A stretch of 37,059 nucleotides of DNA from assembly GCA_021324655.1 (NCBI GenBank), contig JAJPIP010000093.1, positions 1 to 37,059 on the forward strand, written 5' to 3'. Within the stretch, counting starts at the first letter, position 1, and the number at the start of each line of letters is the position of its first letter. The notes under the pieces were generated by a model. That model did no database searches. It was not told the DNA's origin and saw only the letters and a program-made list of their open reading frames with translations. This DNA is from Pseudomonadota bacterium. GTDB lineage: Bacteria > Chloroflexota > UBA5177. The position numbers were made by a program, and so were the translations under genes. Below, piece after piece: positions 6,901 to 14,379 of this stretch.

Positions 6901-8603
6901 ACGTGATCACGCTGACGTCGGCTGCGACCGGCGCGGTTGTGACGGGCACCGTCAACAGTTCCACCGCGACCACGATCACCTTCACGTGCGCGCCCGGTAC
7001 CGCCGCCACCGCCCTCGCGGTTGGCGACGTTGTCAGCGATGCCACGCAGGTGTCGCTGCCTGTGGCGACGAGCCTCGGTGCCGCCATTGGCGAGCCGGTC
7101 ACTCTGACTTCGCCGACCGGCGTGACTTGCACGACCTTCGTGACGGGTGTCACCGCCACGTCGATCGTCGTCGCGCTCACCGGCGCGACCTGTGCCGCGG
7201 CCAACTTCCCGGCTGGCACGACGGTGTCCTTCGGCACCGCCGGCGCCTGCGGTGGGTCGGCTGCCGGCCTCGGAAGCGCCTGCACGGGCCCCGGCGGTGA
7301 GATCCTGGCCGCCCCGCGCAACCCGTACCCGTTCTGGCAGTGGGTGCCCGGCGCCTCGACCGGTGCCGCGGTGACCTCCGCCACGGTGTACTCGGACAAC
7401 CACGGTGAGGCGATCGTCGGTCTGACCACCGGCTTCAACCAGCAGGTGCTCCCGACCAACGGCGTCTGCCCCACCGGCTACACTCCGGTTCCGACCGCTG
7501 CTGCTCCGACGAACTGTATTGCTCCGCTGGCCGCTCTCGGCGCCGCGGGCTTTGGGAACGTCGCTGCCGCTCTGAAGGCCGGCGCCGGCTGCTACAACAC
7601 CGACAACACCGGCGCCTTCTCGGCAGCCGCCGGTGCCACGGTTGGCCCCAACGGTCCCGCCGCCGGCCAGATCTGTGTCAACTCGCTCGGTAACATCGAG
7701 CTCGGCACGGGCGCGGCTCTCGGTTCGACCACGGTTCAGGCCATCGCCGACTATCCGTACACCCGCGGTGAGCACCCGCAGATCAGCTCCGGCTCGATCA
7801 CCAAGGTCTTCACCTCGATGTTCGCGAAGTCGGTGAGCGTCAGCACCGGGACCGCCGGCCCCGCCGGTACGACCAGCTACACGGTCACGATCACCGCAAC
7901 CGACGTCTGCGGCAACGCGCTCGTCGGCGAGCCGATCTACGTGTACGCTCTCGGTCCGTCGGGTGGTGTCGTCCTGTCGCCGACCGGTGCGTCCGATATC
8001 GCCAACAGCTCCAGCTCCGCGACGGTGTTCGTGAACCCGGCAACGGGTACCTCGGTCCTGTCGCTGGAGGTTCTGGGCACGGCCATCGGCACGTCCGGCC
8101 TGGTGATCAAGGTGGTCTTCCCGGCCGAGGGCATCGAGCGCTTCGCGACGGTGATCCCCGGCTCGACGACCCCGTCGACCGTCACGGTCAACTACAACTC
8201 GGGCTACCAGATGATCGGCGGTCCCTCCAACAGCAACTTCGGTGTTGCCGAGGCCGTCTTCTCTTACAGCCCGACCACCAACGCCTACAGCAACGTGACG
8301 GCGAGCGACGCCGCGCTCTCGAGCGCTCCGCCCGCCTGCACCGGCTACTGGGCGTACTTCGCGGCGCCGGCGTCCGTTAGCCTGCCCGCGACCAGCAAGC
8401 CCGGCGACACGGCAACGTGCACGCTCGCGGCCGGCTGGAACCTGGTTGGTAACCCGTTCGCCTCGCCGGCCACGCTGCCCGCAGGCACGGTTGCCTACCA
8501 CTGGAACGGCACGTCGTACGATACCGTCGGCTCGATCCCGGTTGGTGGTGCTGTCTGGGTCTACATGACCGCAGCCGGCTCCCTGACCCTGACGGCGTCG
8601 TAA
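3906..8603 (+). CDS. Very large exported surface protein, S-layer-like (1565 aa)
   Basis: A signal peptide is followed by a probable cleavage at VHA-QTP (about residue 35). The mature protein is dominated by Ala, Gly, Thr, Val, Ser and Pro with many spaced Cys and short beta-type blocks. Near residues 980-1110 are two related beta blocks (SAGDVITLTS, AIGEPVTLTS). Residues about 1309-1437 look like an invasin/Big-type Ig domain (TVTITATDVCGNALVGEPI). The end carries a duplicated module: GYQMIGGP at 1433 and GWNLVGNP at 1510, each ending in an aromatic WAY or WVY strand (about 1482 and 1551). Start is GTG at 3906, with AGGAGG five bases upstream; an overlapping ATG at 3904 is in another frame. 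Strong promoter, long leader, extreme codon bias and a dedicated terminator argue for abundant expression. I call it S-layer or major surface protein by architecture, not by a recognised family. No SLH or LPXTG anchor is visible. Confidence 0.75.
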   Translation: MHKAPGALRSILLAFVLVMLALPAATITGTSGVHAQTPPSPGPGNIAGVGYVSPAIAFNTLGSNHTVTFVCTNTTGCSGVVLTAANASLGTSTPFTQGTCAGAPVTPTGSTVACPAGTVLTPSGGVVPAPAASTATGTINEGAPYVYTITVTGTVPTGTGGAAAGACPTGTTLTAVGAATCSFSITAQKKYVEITKIVATSTPSTCGGTVIFSEALKSYFGPSCTVVFTASGTVTIKTVSTCAGEPSGPAPAEYGPGAMYVCNNGTLGVTGVTGPVAVAPTFASAATACATGTLTIAGAVATCVGPSTAPGTGTFAVPFTGTCPDYTTLTMGTDALGNQTATCVPNSNLSSIPLTLTSSGFGLSGGTIGTGVGTFCAGVGTVTGTTVTTGTPVTLCPTTFGTASVFACTGAGLNTQPAGICSNTITANYTVQAESRVVPYVKWAGEKQVLTKCFGVGAAGGLIEFTLQGNNPGLNATLLPVDTSQAALAAGVISAPTSDTVYAVPDALGCASVILYAAGEGAAYVDAALYAPPAGAVPGTVTPIINEHAFEVFYLKFDHVSLENIAAPGSSNAGAAPSFSAASTIGADITFLATAAGSGTLAGIGAGQTFPVGTTASSITYVTAPGAGQAAGGTYAIPLCGTDLLRAMVHGYFEIPGDPSSRAAATVSIPNAPAGSAGGYTLPAGRWVLPEDWPVLATFAGFTATPGQTAPGVVTPSSVYSWDINSGFAFNPQVEPAVLCTGPNMDGGNAPVLVENGPIADFNTGPCYGGDELGIATGTVGAGYSTAPDGLCAGGETVAIGPFDATQACTNPYPLPYSPSGSGAIVPNGAPSPVTGATYTCGTATTCEVPLGPNSTYLPNGFLSQWDAPMPPAQVTFAVTGGPGTLQQINKTALYSVPAVFATPGSYCTVNAAGACVGNYYYNPFYAEAIPSSPLIPPVTNDGGYLWDSWGFSFGHTTVTTAAATPLTTTIAAATTVCSVAGTPDTVTVASGAGFSAGDVITLTSAATGAVVTGTVNSSTATTITFTCAPGTAATALAVGDVVSDATQVSLPVATSLGAAIGEPVTLTSPTGVTCTTFVTGVTATSIVVALTGATCAAANFPAGTTVSFGTAGACGGSAAGLGSACTGPGGEILAAPRNPYPFWQWVPGASTGAAVTSATVYSDNHGEAIVGLTTGFNQQVLPTNGVCPTGYTPVPTAAAPTNCIAPLAALGAAGFGNVAAALKAGAGCYNTDNTGAFSAAAGATVGPNGPAAGQICVNSLGNIELGTGAALGSTTVQAIADYPYTRGEHPQISSGSITKVFTSMFAKSVSVSTGTAGPAGTTSYTVTITATDVCGNALVGEPIYVYALGPSGGVVLSPTGASDIANSSSSATVFVNPATGTSVLSLEVLGTAIGTSGLVIKVVFPAEGIERFATVIPGSTTPSTVTVNYNSGYQMIGGPSNSNFGVAEAVFSYSPTTNAYSNVTASDAALSSAPPACTGYWAYFAAPASVSLPATSKPGDTATCTLAAGWNLVGNPFASPATLPAGTVAYHWNGTSYDTVGSIPVGGAVWVYMTAAGSLTLTAS

Positions 8604-8626
8604 GCACGACCGCAGGCCAGAGTGAG

Positions 8627-8656
8627 GAGCGGCCCCTTCGGGGGCCGCTCTTCTTT
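8627..8656 (+). terminator. Rho-independent terminator of the surface-protein gene
   Basis: GAGCGGCCCC (8627-8636) pairs with GGGGCCGCTC (8641-8650) around a TTCG tetraloop, followed by TTCTTT. It sits 24 nt after the stop codon, so the large gene is probably monocistronic. Confidence 0.9.
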
Positions 8657-8683
8657 GGCGAATGTGGCTGTCATTGTGCCGCC

Positions 8684-8795
8684 GTGGCCCTCACCCCCCG
8701 ACCCCCTCTCCCACTGCGATGAGAGAGGGGGCGATGTGCAACTCATCGTCTCCCCTCGCCCACCGCAGTGGGAGAGGGGCCGGGGTGAGGGCCAC
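8684..8795. repeat. Long inverted repeat (palindromic element, full copy)
   Basis: Outer arms GTGGCCCTCACCCC (8684-8697) and GGGGTGAGGGCCAC (8782-8795) are exact complements. Inner arms CCCCTCTCCCACTGCG (8703-8718) and CGCAGTGGGAGAGGGG (8764-8779) are also exact. The centre (8719-8763) contains a further smaller pair (GAGAGGGGGCGATG against CATCGTCTCCCCTC). No coding frame is evident. It matches the short copy at 205-255 and looks like a non-autonomous, REP/MITE-like element. Confidence 0.8.
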
Positions 8796-8815
8796 CCCCG
8801 ACCACGTCGATGACC

Positions 8816-8844
8816 TTGACTCCCCCTACCCCCCTCTCTAGAAT
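8816..8844 (+). promoter_or_regulatory. Sigma-70-type promoter of the TPR lipoprotein gene
   Basis: TTGACT at 8816-8821 and TAGAAT at 8839-8844 are separated by 17 nt. The transcript would begin near 8851, about 25 nt before the ATG at 8876. It may drive the whole envelope gene run to 14931. Confidence 0.7.
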
Positions 8845-8875
8845 GGCCATGGCATTTCTCACCGAAAGGACCCTC

Positions 8876-9727
8876 ATGAAGGTTCGCGCGCTGTGCCTTG
8901 TTGCCGGCACGATTATCCTCGGCGGTTGCTCGACTCAAGCCGCCGGCAAACCCTCCCCAACGGCGACAGCACCGGCCTCTCCACCGACACCCGGTTCCAC
9001 CGCCGCCTCGAATCCCACCGGCGCTGCGACCACGTCATCGCCCACGGCGGTGGTGGTGGCCAGCGGCGACCCGTTTCAGACAGGAATGACGTACTTGCGG
9101 CGCCGGCAATACAGCGCGGCCGCCGTGCAGTTTCGCCGCGCCATCACCGCTCACCAGCACCTCGCCGAGTCATACGCCGGGCTGGGCGGGGCGGAGATGG
9201 GGCAGTCCCGGTTCTCGTCGGCCTACACCGCATATCAGCACGCGGCCAGTCTCAAGCCCACGACACAGTTGTATCTCTATGAGACCGCATACGCCGCTCT
9301 GTACGCGCAGAACTTTCGTCAGTCGGTCGTCTATACAACCCGGCTCCTTCGTTTGAATCCGTACAGCGTCGCGGCCTATCACCTGCAGATGCAGGCCTAC
9401 AGCCGGCTCTATCAGCCCAAGATGGCCCTGATCGATGCGAAGCGCATCGTTCGGCTGAAGCCGAAGAATGCCGAGGCATACGACGATCTCGGTATCGCGC
9501 TGGCCAATACCCAGCACGACGAGGCCGCCTTGAACGCCTTCAGCACCGCCATCCGCCTCGATCCTCACCGCTACAACTACTTTTCGAACCGCGCGGTTGT
9601 CGAGCATCTGCTCAAGGACAAGGCCGCCGCCATCGCCGACTTCGCCGAAGCTGAAAAGCTCGCTCCGGACGCGAAGACCAAGAGCACGTTCGCGGCGATC
9701 GTCGCCGAGTTGAAAAAAACTCACTGA
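8876..9727 (+). CDS. TPR-repeat lipoprotein (283 aa)
   Basis: The ATG at 8876 follows GAAAGGA and lies downstream of the promoter; an upstream in-frame ATG at 8810 precedes the promoter and is rejected. The signal ends in LGGC with lipidation Cys18. Residues about 20-65 are a Thr/Ser/Pro/Ala-rich spacer typical of surface lipoproteins. The rest is a run of tetratricopeptide helices with canonical pattern, for example YLRRRQYSAAAVQFRRAI, AEAYDDLGIALANTQHDEAA and AFSTAIRLDPHRYNYFSNRA: about five or six repeats. TPR solenoids bind other proteins, so it probably scaffolds an envelope complex outside the membrane. It is followed after 54 nt by a foldase lipoprotein. Confidence 0.88.
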   Translation: MKVRALCLVAGTIILGGCSTQAAGKPSPTATAPASPPTPGSTAASNPTGAATTSSPTAVVVASGDPFQTGMTYLRRRQYSAAAVQFRRAITAHQHLAESYAGLGGAEMGQSRFSSAYTAYQHAASLKPTTQLYLYETAYAALYAQNFRQSVVYTTRLLRLNPYSVAAYHLQMQAYSRLYQPKMALIDAKRIVRLKPKNAEAYDDLGIALANTQHDEAALNAFSTAIRLDPHRYNYFSNRAVVEHLLKDKAAAIADFAEAEKLAPDAKTKSTFAAIVAELKKTH

Positions 9728-9781
9728 TCGAGGCGCGGTTACATCTCGCTCCCTGTGCGCGTTTATCCCTAGGAGGTCCCT

Positions 9782-10663
9782 TTGTCTCGTCTTGCGTGTC
9801 TGTGCCTGCCGCTCCTGGCCTTTCTCGCCGGCTGTGGAGCCGGCGCCCAGGGGGCCGGCCTGGCAGCCAGTGTCAACGGCCACGGAATCACTCTGGCCCA
9901 GTACAACCAGCAGGTCTATGTGCGGCGCATGGAGTCGCTCGATGGGACCGGCGTCGACGTGTGCGCGGTGAAGAGCACGGCGTCCCTGTGCTCGATCCTG
10001 AAACGGGGCGTGCTGAACCAGCTGATCTCCGATGAGGTCATCCGGCAGTACGCCGCCGCCCACCACATCGCGGTGTCCAACCAACAGTTCGAAACGGCCT
10101 GGATTCCGACCTACCAGCAGCAGTTCCACGGCAGCCCGGCGGTTCTCAACGCCTATGCCAAGCGCATGCACCTGACGCCGGCCGACGTGAAGGCGCAGAC
10201 CCGCCAGTCCGTGCTGCAGCAGCAGGTCATGTACGCGGTGACGTCGACTCTCAGCCCCTATACGAAGGCGGTGGAGATCGCCCGCATCGACGTGGCAACG
10301 CCCCAACAAATGGCGTCGGTGCAAAACGAGCTGCAGCACGGGAAAACCTTCCAGCAGGTGGCGGCGCAACTGAACAGCCAGAAGACGTCGATCTGCCACA
10401 CGCAGGGCGGTTGCGGACAACCGGAGTGGCTGCCGGATAGCTTCGTTCCGGCCGGTGATACGGCCGTTTTTACGGCGAAACCGGGGACGGTCACCGGTCC
10501 TTTTTTCAGTCAGCAGATTCAGGAGCTCGACCTGGTCGTCGCGCGGGATAATCACTATGCGATGACGCAGGCGCAGGAGCTCCGCGCACGCCAGCAAGTT
10601 TTCGCCGGGTGGCTGAGCCGGCAGGAGAAGAAGGCTACCATCGTTCGGTACGTTCATCCGTAG
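9782..10663 (+). CDS. SurA/PrsA-type foldase lipoprotein (peptidyl-prolyl isomerase)
   Basis: TTG at 9782 is the start: AGGAGGT ends four bases before it and the signal peptide begins there, ending in LAGC with lipidation Cys18. The mature part starts with the SurA_N/SurA-like pattern (SVNGHGITLAQYNQQVYVRRM, here residues about 30-50), a helical chaperone region (LNQLISDEVIRQYAAAHHIAV, split around 80-100), and then a parvulin-like C-terminal part (KTFQQVAAQLNSQ, FTAKPGTVTGPFFSQQ). The PPIC core looks divergent: the usual parvulin active-site His and Cys are not obvious, and the segment TSICHTQGGCGQPEWLP carries two Cys. It may act mainly as a chaperone. Its place just after the major surface protein and beside other exported proteins suggests it helps fold secreted cargo. 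Sixteen bases separate it from the next gene. Confidence 0.8.
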   Translation: MSRLACLCLPLLAFLAGCGAGAQGAGLAASVNGHGITLAQYNQQVYVRRMESLDGTGVDVCAVKSTASLCSILKRGVLNQLISDEVIRQYAAAHHIAVSNQQFETAWIPTYQQQFHGSPAVLNAYAKRMHLTPADVKAQTRQSVLQQQVMYAVTSTLSPYTKAVEIARIDVATPQQMASVQNELQHGKTFQQVAAQLNSQKTSICHTQGGCGQPEWLPDSFVPAGDTAVFTAKPGTVTGPFFSQQIQELDLVVARDNHYAMTQAQELRARQQVFAGWLSRQEKKATIVRYVHP

Positions 10664-10679
10664 TCCCCAAGGGAGAGCA

Positions 10680-11402
10680 ATGAGGGTATTCGTCAGGGGA
10701 ATCGCAGTCGCTCTCGTCGTCAGCGCTCTGTATGGGACCTTACAGACGGCGCACGCCGCTCTGACGGTGATCCAGGCGACGCCGAAGCGCGGCCACTTCG
10801 GCGACCCCATTGATCTGTCGGGAACGGGCTTTCCCGCGAACACTCAGCTGGCGGTCCTCATGGCATGCCCTAATTTGCAAAGAGCGAAGAGAAACTACGC
10901 GCTGCAATACGGGCCGTGGACTGACGGCCAGGGAAACTTCGCGGGTTTCATGGTGTCCGCAATCCAGACACACGGCCTGCCGCTCCCGACGGGATGCGTG
11001 ATCTACATGTCGCCAATCAACAAGCAGCTCGCCGACGACATTCCCGCCGTCTATTACCTCGAGCCAAGATCTGTCAGGCTTTCGGGGTGCGAGGCGCGCA
11101 TGTGCGTCCGCATCCAGGCCAGGCCGCGGCGGATCCGCGCCGGCTACCGCGAGCAGCTCAGCGTTACGGGGTGGCCCGGAGCCAGGACGGAGGTCACCAT
11201 CGCCTATCCTGGGGGCGTCCCTACCACGTCGATTCACCATCTGAACTGGAGGGGCACCTTCAGCATGCAGATCCCGGTCAGCGGAACGTACCGCGGCCTG
11301 GTCCACGTTCGGGTGCGCACGCTGCTGATGAGGCGCATGACCTCTGGGTCCGCCGTCCCAATCAGCGCGTCGTCGCAAGCCACATTTACGGTCCTACACT
11401 AG
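10680..11402 (+). CDS. Exported beta-rich protein, IPT/Ig-like (240 aa)
   Basis: The signal peptide ends at HAA (about residue 26). Directly after it comes the pattern LTVIQATPKRGHFGDPIDLSG, split as two short strands and a turn with G-T-G-F, which is typical of IPT/TIG and related Ig-like modules (a 'the field grants meaning to this fold' motif of P-x-x-G...V-x-G-x-G-F). A second, similar module begins near residue 142 (ARPRRIRAGYREQLSVTG). Four Cys in the middle (MACPNL, GCVIY, SGCEARMC) could form disulfides. GGGAGAG precedes the ATG. It is part of the plus-strand envelope run. Adhesive or structural surface function is plausible; no specific family is recognised. Confidence 0.65.
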   Translation: MRVFVRGIAVALVVSALYGTLQTAHAALTVIQATPKRGHFGDPIDLSGTGFPANTQLAVLMACPNLQRAKRNYALQYGPWTDGQGNFAGFMVSAIQTHGLPLPTGCVIYMSPINKQLADDIPAVYYLEPRSVRLSGCEARMCVRIQARPRRIRAGYREQLSVTGWPGARTEVTIAYPGGVPTTSIHHLNWRGTFSMQIPVSGTYRGLVHVRVRTLLMRRMTSGSAVPISASSQATFTVLH

Positions 11403-11444
11403 GCTCCCCCGGGGAGCTGAGACATTAGGCAAGGGGAAGGTTCT

Positions 11445-13286
11445 ATGCGCATTCATTCTCGTCTCAAGCGTCTGCTGACCGCGGGCGCCGTAGCGGCACT
11501 CGGTGCCTCGATTGCCGGCGCGCCGCTCTTTACCCGGGCGCAGACCGGTCCGGTCTGGCCGTCGTATCACGGGAACTTCTACCGGGACGGCTCCTCGACG
11601 GTTAGCGGACCGAGGAACCCGCTGTACGAGCTATTCTCCCTCGGCGCTCCCACGCAAGATTCGCCGGTTGTCGACGCCAACGGCATCGCGTACATTGGCG
11701 ACAATGCCGGCACGGTCTTCGCGCTCAATCCGAAAGACGGGCACGCCAAGTGGACGGATCAGGCAAAGGGAGCAGTGACGGGTGTCTCACTGTCGTCCGA
11801 CGGTTCTACACTGTACTTCGGGGACAACACCGGCGACGTCTACGCGGTCCATACTTCGGACGGTAGTCAGATCTGGTCGATCAACGTCGGCGCGCCGACA
11901 TCGGGCGCTCCGCTGCTCAACCCGAGCGGCACAACCATGTACGAGATCCGAACTCCGACGACGATTCTCGCCATTTCGACGTCGAATGGCGCGATTCAAT
12001 GGAAAGATCCCCTGGACTATGCCATCGAGGGCAGCCTGACCCTCGGTCAAAATGGAAGCGTCATTTACGTGTCTCTCTACGGCCCGGGTGACGTTGCCGC
12101 CATACCGTCGACAGGACAGCAGGGCAGCAGCCAGACATACTTCGTGTCCGGGCAGCCGGTTACCAGCCCGTCGGTGGACGCTAACGGCAACATCTACGTC
12201 ACCAGCGACCAGGGGGTGACCACGGCCTTCACGCCGGGTAACGGGACTCCGCGCTGGACCGCATCCGTCCCCGTGGGAACCAACGGCGTTCCGCCTCCGT
12301 CCTACACGACCCCTGCCGTCGGCAACGGAATGGTGTACGTCGGGAACACGAACCACTACGTCTATGCTCTCAATCTCAGCACGGGCCAGCAGGTGTGGCA
12401 GCAGCAGACGGGGGGCGCCGTCGATGGGCCGCCCGTCGTGGCACTCGGAAACAACGTGGTGTACGCCGGATCCGAAGACGGCAAGATTTACGCGTTCGAC
12501 GGTGCGAGCGGGAGCCCTCTCTGGTCGCAGAAGGTGGGAGTCGGGATTGATACGTCGCCCGCGCTGGGCGCGGACGGCAGCTTGTGGGCCGCGTCGACCG
12601 ACGGCACCGTGTACCGCTTTGCCGACACGACGATTCCGCCGCCCGTGCAGGCCACAGCCACGCCGGGAGCCGGGGCGTCACCGACTGCCTCACCCACGTC
12701 AACCGGTCCCACGCCGACCGCGACTGCGTCCGCGACACTGGCCATCACGTCCATCGCGAGCTCGGTGACGCCCGGCCACACGCAGTCCATCACGGTGCGA
12801 GCACCGGCCGGAAGCTCGGTGCACTTCCGCATCACTTTCCCGAACGGCCAGCACCAGAACAAGACCGTGACCGCCGGCAGCAACGGCACCGCGACGTACT
12901 CCTACGTGCAGGCACCCAGCAAGGTGACGCATTCGAATCAAACCGCAACGGTCGACGTGACCGACGGCTCGCAGAGCACGTCATCCTCCTTCCACATCAA
13001 GTGGGGCCATGTCGACGTCTCGGTTGAGCCGAGCACGCAACACGCCGGCGGGTACGTCAGCATCTACGTCCACACGACGACCGGTGCCAAAGTCACCGGG
13101 CTGGTCCTTGACCCGCGCGGCCACTACACCCACTTCGGTCCGTCCCGGGTGGGCAAGAACGGGTTCGCGCACTACCACTACCACTTGCCCAAGTACCTCC
13201 GGTCGCGGCAGAAGGTCTACGTCCGGGGTTCGACAACCGGCCACCATCCGAACTACACGACACGGGCCACACTCACCGTCAAGTAG
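11445..13286 (+). CDS. Exported PQQ-type beta-propeller protein with C-terminal beta domains (613 aa)
   Basis: The signal peptide ends near TRAQ (residue about 33). Residues about 38-395 hold a repeated blade pattern of the PQQ/BamB kind: YIGDNAGTVFALNPKDG, YFGDNTGDVYAVHTSDGS, YVGNTNHYVYALNLSTGQQ, YAGSEDGKIYAFDGASGS, roughly seven blades each with a closing W or similar. PQQ itself need not be bound; such propellers often bind proteins or sugars. A Thr/Ala/Pro linker of about 40 residues (PTASPTSTGPTPTATAS) leads to two Ig-like C-terminal modules (about 435-525 and 526-613), the last rich in His, Tyr and Arg. GGGGAAGG precedes the ATG. The PT/AT-rich linker is a hallmark of Chloroflexota secreted proteins. 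It ends in a strong hairpin at 13293. Confidence 0.87.
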   Translation: MRIHSRLKRLLTAGAVAALGASIAGAPLFTRAQTGPVWPSYHGNFYRDGSSTVSGPRNPLYELFSLGAPTQDSPVVDANGIAYIGDNAGTVFALNPKDGHAKWTDQAKGAVTGVSLSSDGSTLYFGDNTGDVYAVHTSDGSQIWSINVGAPTSGAPLLNPSGTTMYEIRTPTTILAISTSNGAIQWKDPLDYAIEGSLTLGQNGSVIYVSLYGPGDVAAIPSTGQQGSSQTYFVSGQPVTSPSVDANGNIYVTSDQGVTTAFTPGNGTPRWTASVPVGTNGVPPPSYTTPAVGNGMVYVGNTNHYVYALNLSTGQQVWQQQTGGAVDGPPVVALGNNVVYAGSEDGKIYAFDGASGSPLWSQKVGVGIDTSPALGADGSLWAASTDGTVYRFADTTIPPPVQATATPGAGASPTASPTSTGPTPTATASATLAITSIASSVTPGHTQSITVRAPAGSSVHFRITFPNGQHQNKTVTAGSNGTATYSYVQAPSKVTHSNQTATVDVTDGSQSTSSSFHIKWGHVDVSVEPSTQHAGGYVSIYVHTTTGAKVTGLVLDPRGHYTHFGPSRVGKNGFAHYHYHLPKYLRSRQKVYVRGSTTGHHPNYTTRATLTVK

Positions 13287-13292
13287 CCGCAG

Positions 13293-13331
13293 CGCCGCAG
13301 TGGGGCGGGCCATGCCCGCCCCACTGCGGCG
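13293..13331. terminator. 18-bp perfect hairpin after the propeller gene
   Basis: Arms 13293-13310 and 13314-13331 (CGCCGCAGTGGGGCGGGC and its exact complement) flank a CAT loop, seven bases after the stop. No U-run follows (TGGTGTG), so it is a hairpin-only terminator or mRNA 3'-end stabiliser. Confidence 0.65.
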
Positions 13332-13382
13332 TGGTGTGCTATCGTGACGCAAATGTCTGTTTCGGCGGATTGAGGGAGACGA

Positions 13383-14354
13383 ATGCGTCGAGCCGCGCTC
13401 ATTGTTCTGTTGGCGTCGATTCCGCTTCTCGCGGTCTGGCCCGAGCTCGCGGGGGCCGCCCCGACGCATCCGGCCACGGTCGCGTCGGCGGTATCATGCC
13501 ACCCCCACGGTAAGACGCACTGCAAAAAGCCAACACCCACCAAGCACCGGAAGTCGAAGCACCACAAGAAAAAGCGCAAGAAGGCGACGCCCGCGCCGAC
13601 CGCAACGGCGACGGCGACGCCCACCATGACCCCGACTCCGACCGACACCGCGACGCCGGAGCCGGCTCAAGCGCAGATCGGCGTCGATGCGCAGACCACC
13701 GGTCCCTCGACGGTTGTGTTCCTGGTGTGCGGCCTTCCGTCCGGCGTCACGGCGTCTTTCGGCCCGAACCCGGCGCAGGGCGCTCGCGATCCTTCAGTTC
13801 CGTTCAAGTACGACGCGCGCAGCACGCTCACTCTTCAGGCCGGCTGGCAAGTGCCGTCCCGGTCGTACTCCCTCGAGGTCTACGCTCTTTATTACGGCCA
13901 GGCCCAGGGAGGAATCCTGAGTCCACAATTCCTCTCTCTGACGGTCAACGGCTCAACCGCTTCCGTCTCTGCTGCGCCGATCGCCCCCGACATCGGCATG
14001 CAAAATTGCTCCGCGTATCCGCCCGGTTACGCTCCCATCCCCACGGTCACGATCCCATCCAGCGATATCCAGGTCGGCGAGGCGATCGTCCCGTCGCGCC
14101 CTGCTCCGGGCGCAACAGTCACGATCACGGCATGGATCAAGGCGCGCGGGCAACCGGTGTATGGCGTCCCCGTCACGTTTACGTTCTACGGGCCGCGCCC
14201 CATGCCCAACTGCACGGCTGTGACCGATACCACGGGTCAAGCGGTCTGCCGCATCGCCAATACCAACCCGCTGACCGGTGCCAATGTCCTCGTTATCGCG
14301 ACCTTCCAGTTCAACAACACCTACTACACGGCGAGCGCCTCGTATACGATGTAG
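13383..14354 (+). CDS. Exported protein with Lys/His-rich tract and Ig-like domains (323 aa)
   Basis: A signal peptide (cleavage near GAA-PTH, about residue 26) is followed by a strikingly basic stretch, residues 39-67 (CHPHGKTHCKK...HRKSKHHKKKRKK), then a PT/AT linker (about 68-94). Two beta domains follow: about 97-200 and about 215-323. The second (PGATVTITAWIKARGQPVYG, ending VLVIATFQFN) looks like an Ig-like/Big domain. The basic tract could bind anionic cell-wall polymers, DNA or metals. The ATG is preceded by GAGGGAGA. It lies between the hairpin at 13293 and a lipoprotein gene. No enzymatic motif is seen. Confidence 0.72.
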   Translation: MRRAALIVLLASIPLLAVWPELAGAAPTHPATVASAVSCHPHGKTHCKKPTPTKHRKSKHHKKKRKKATPAPTATATATPTMTPTPTDTATPEPAQAQIGVDAQTTGPSTVVFLVCGLPSGVTASFGPNPAQGARDPSVPFKYDARSTLTLQAGWQVPSRSYSLEVYALYYGQAQGGILSPQFLSLTVNGSTASVSAAPIAPDIGMQNCSAYPPGYAPIPTVTIPSSDIQVGEAIVPSRPAPGATVTITAWIKARGQPVYGVPVTFTFYGPRPMPNCTAVTDTTGQAVCRIANTNPLTGANVLVIATFQFNNTYYTASASYTM

Positions 14355-14379
14355 CCGCCGCCGCGGAGACCTGCACTTT

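Noticed and set aside
4023-8501. Very long minus-strand open frames (about 916 and 553 codons) opposite the surface-protein gene
   Set aside because: They lie in exact codon register with the sense gene and stay open only because it avoids TTA, CTA and TCA. The products are Arg/Gly-rich with no signal, domain or ribosome-binding site.
9170-10843. 557-codon minus-strand frame opposite the TPR and foldase genes
   Set aside because: Both strands cannot be coding here; the plus-strand genes have lipoprotein signals, clear starts and recognised folds, while the antisense product has a His/Arg/Leu composition with no motif.
11403-11417. GCTCCCCCGGGGAGC symmetry before the propeller gene
   Set aside because: The arms meet with a single-base loop and no T-run, so it is too small to call as a terminator.
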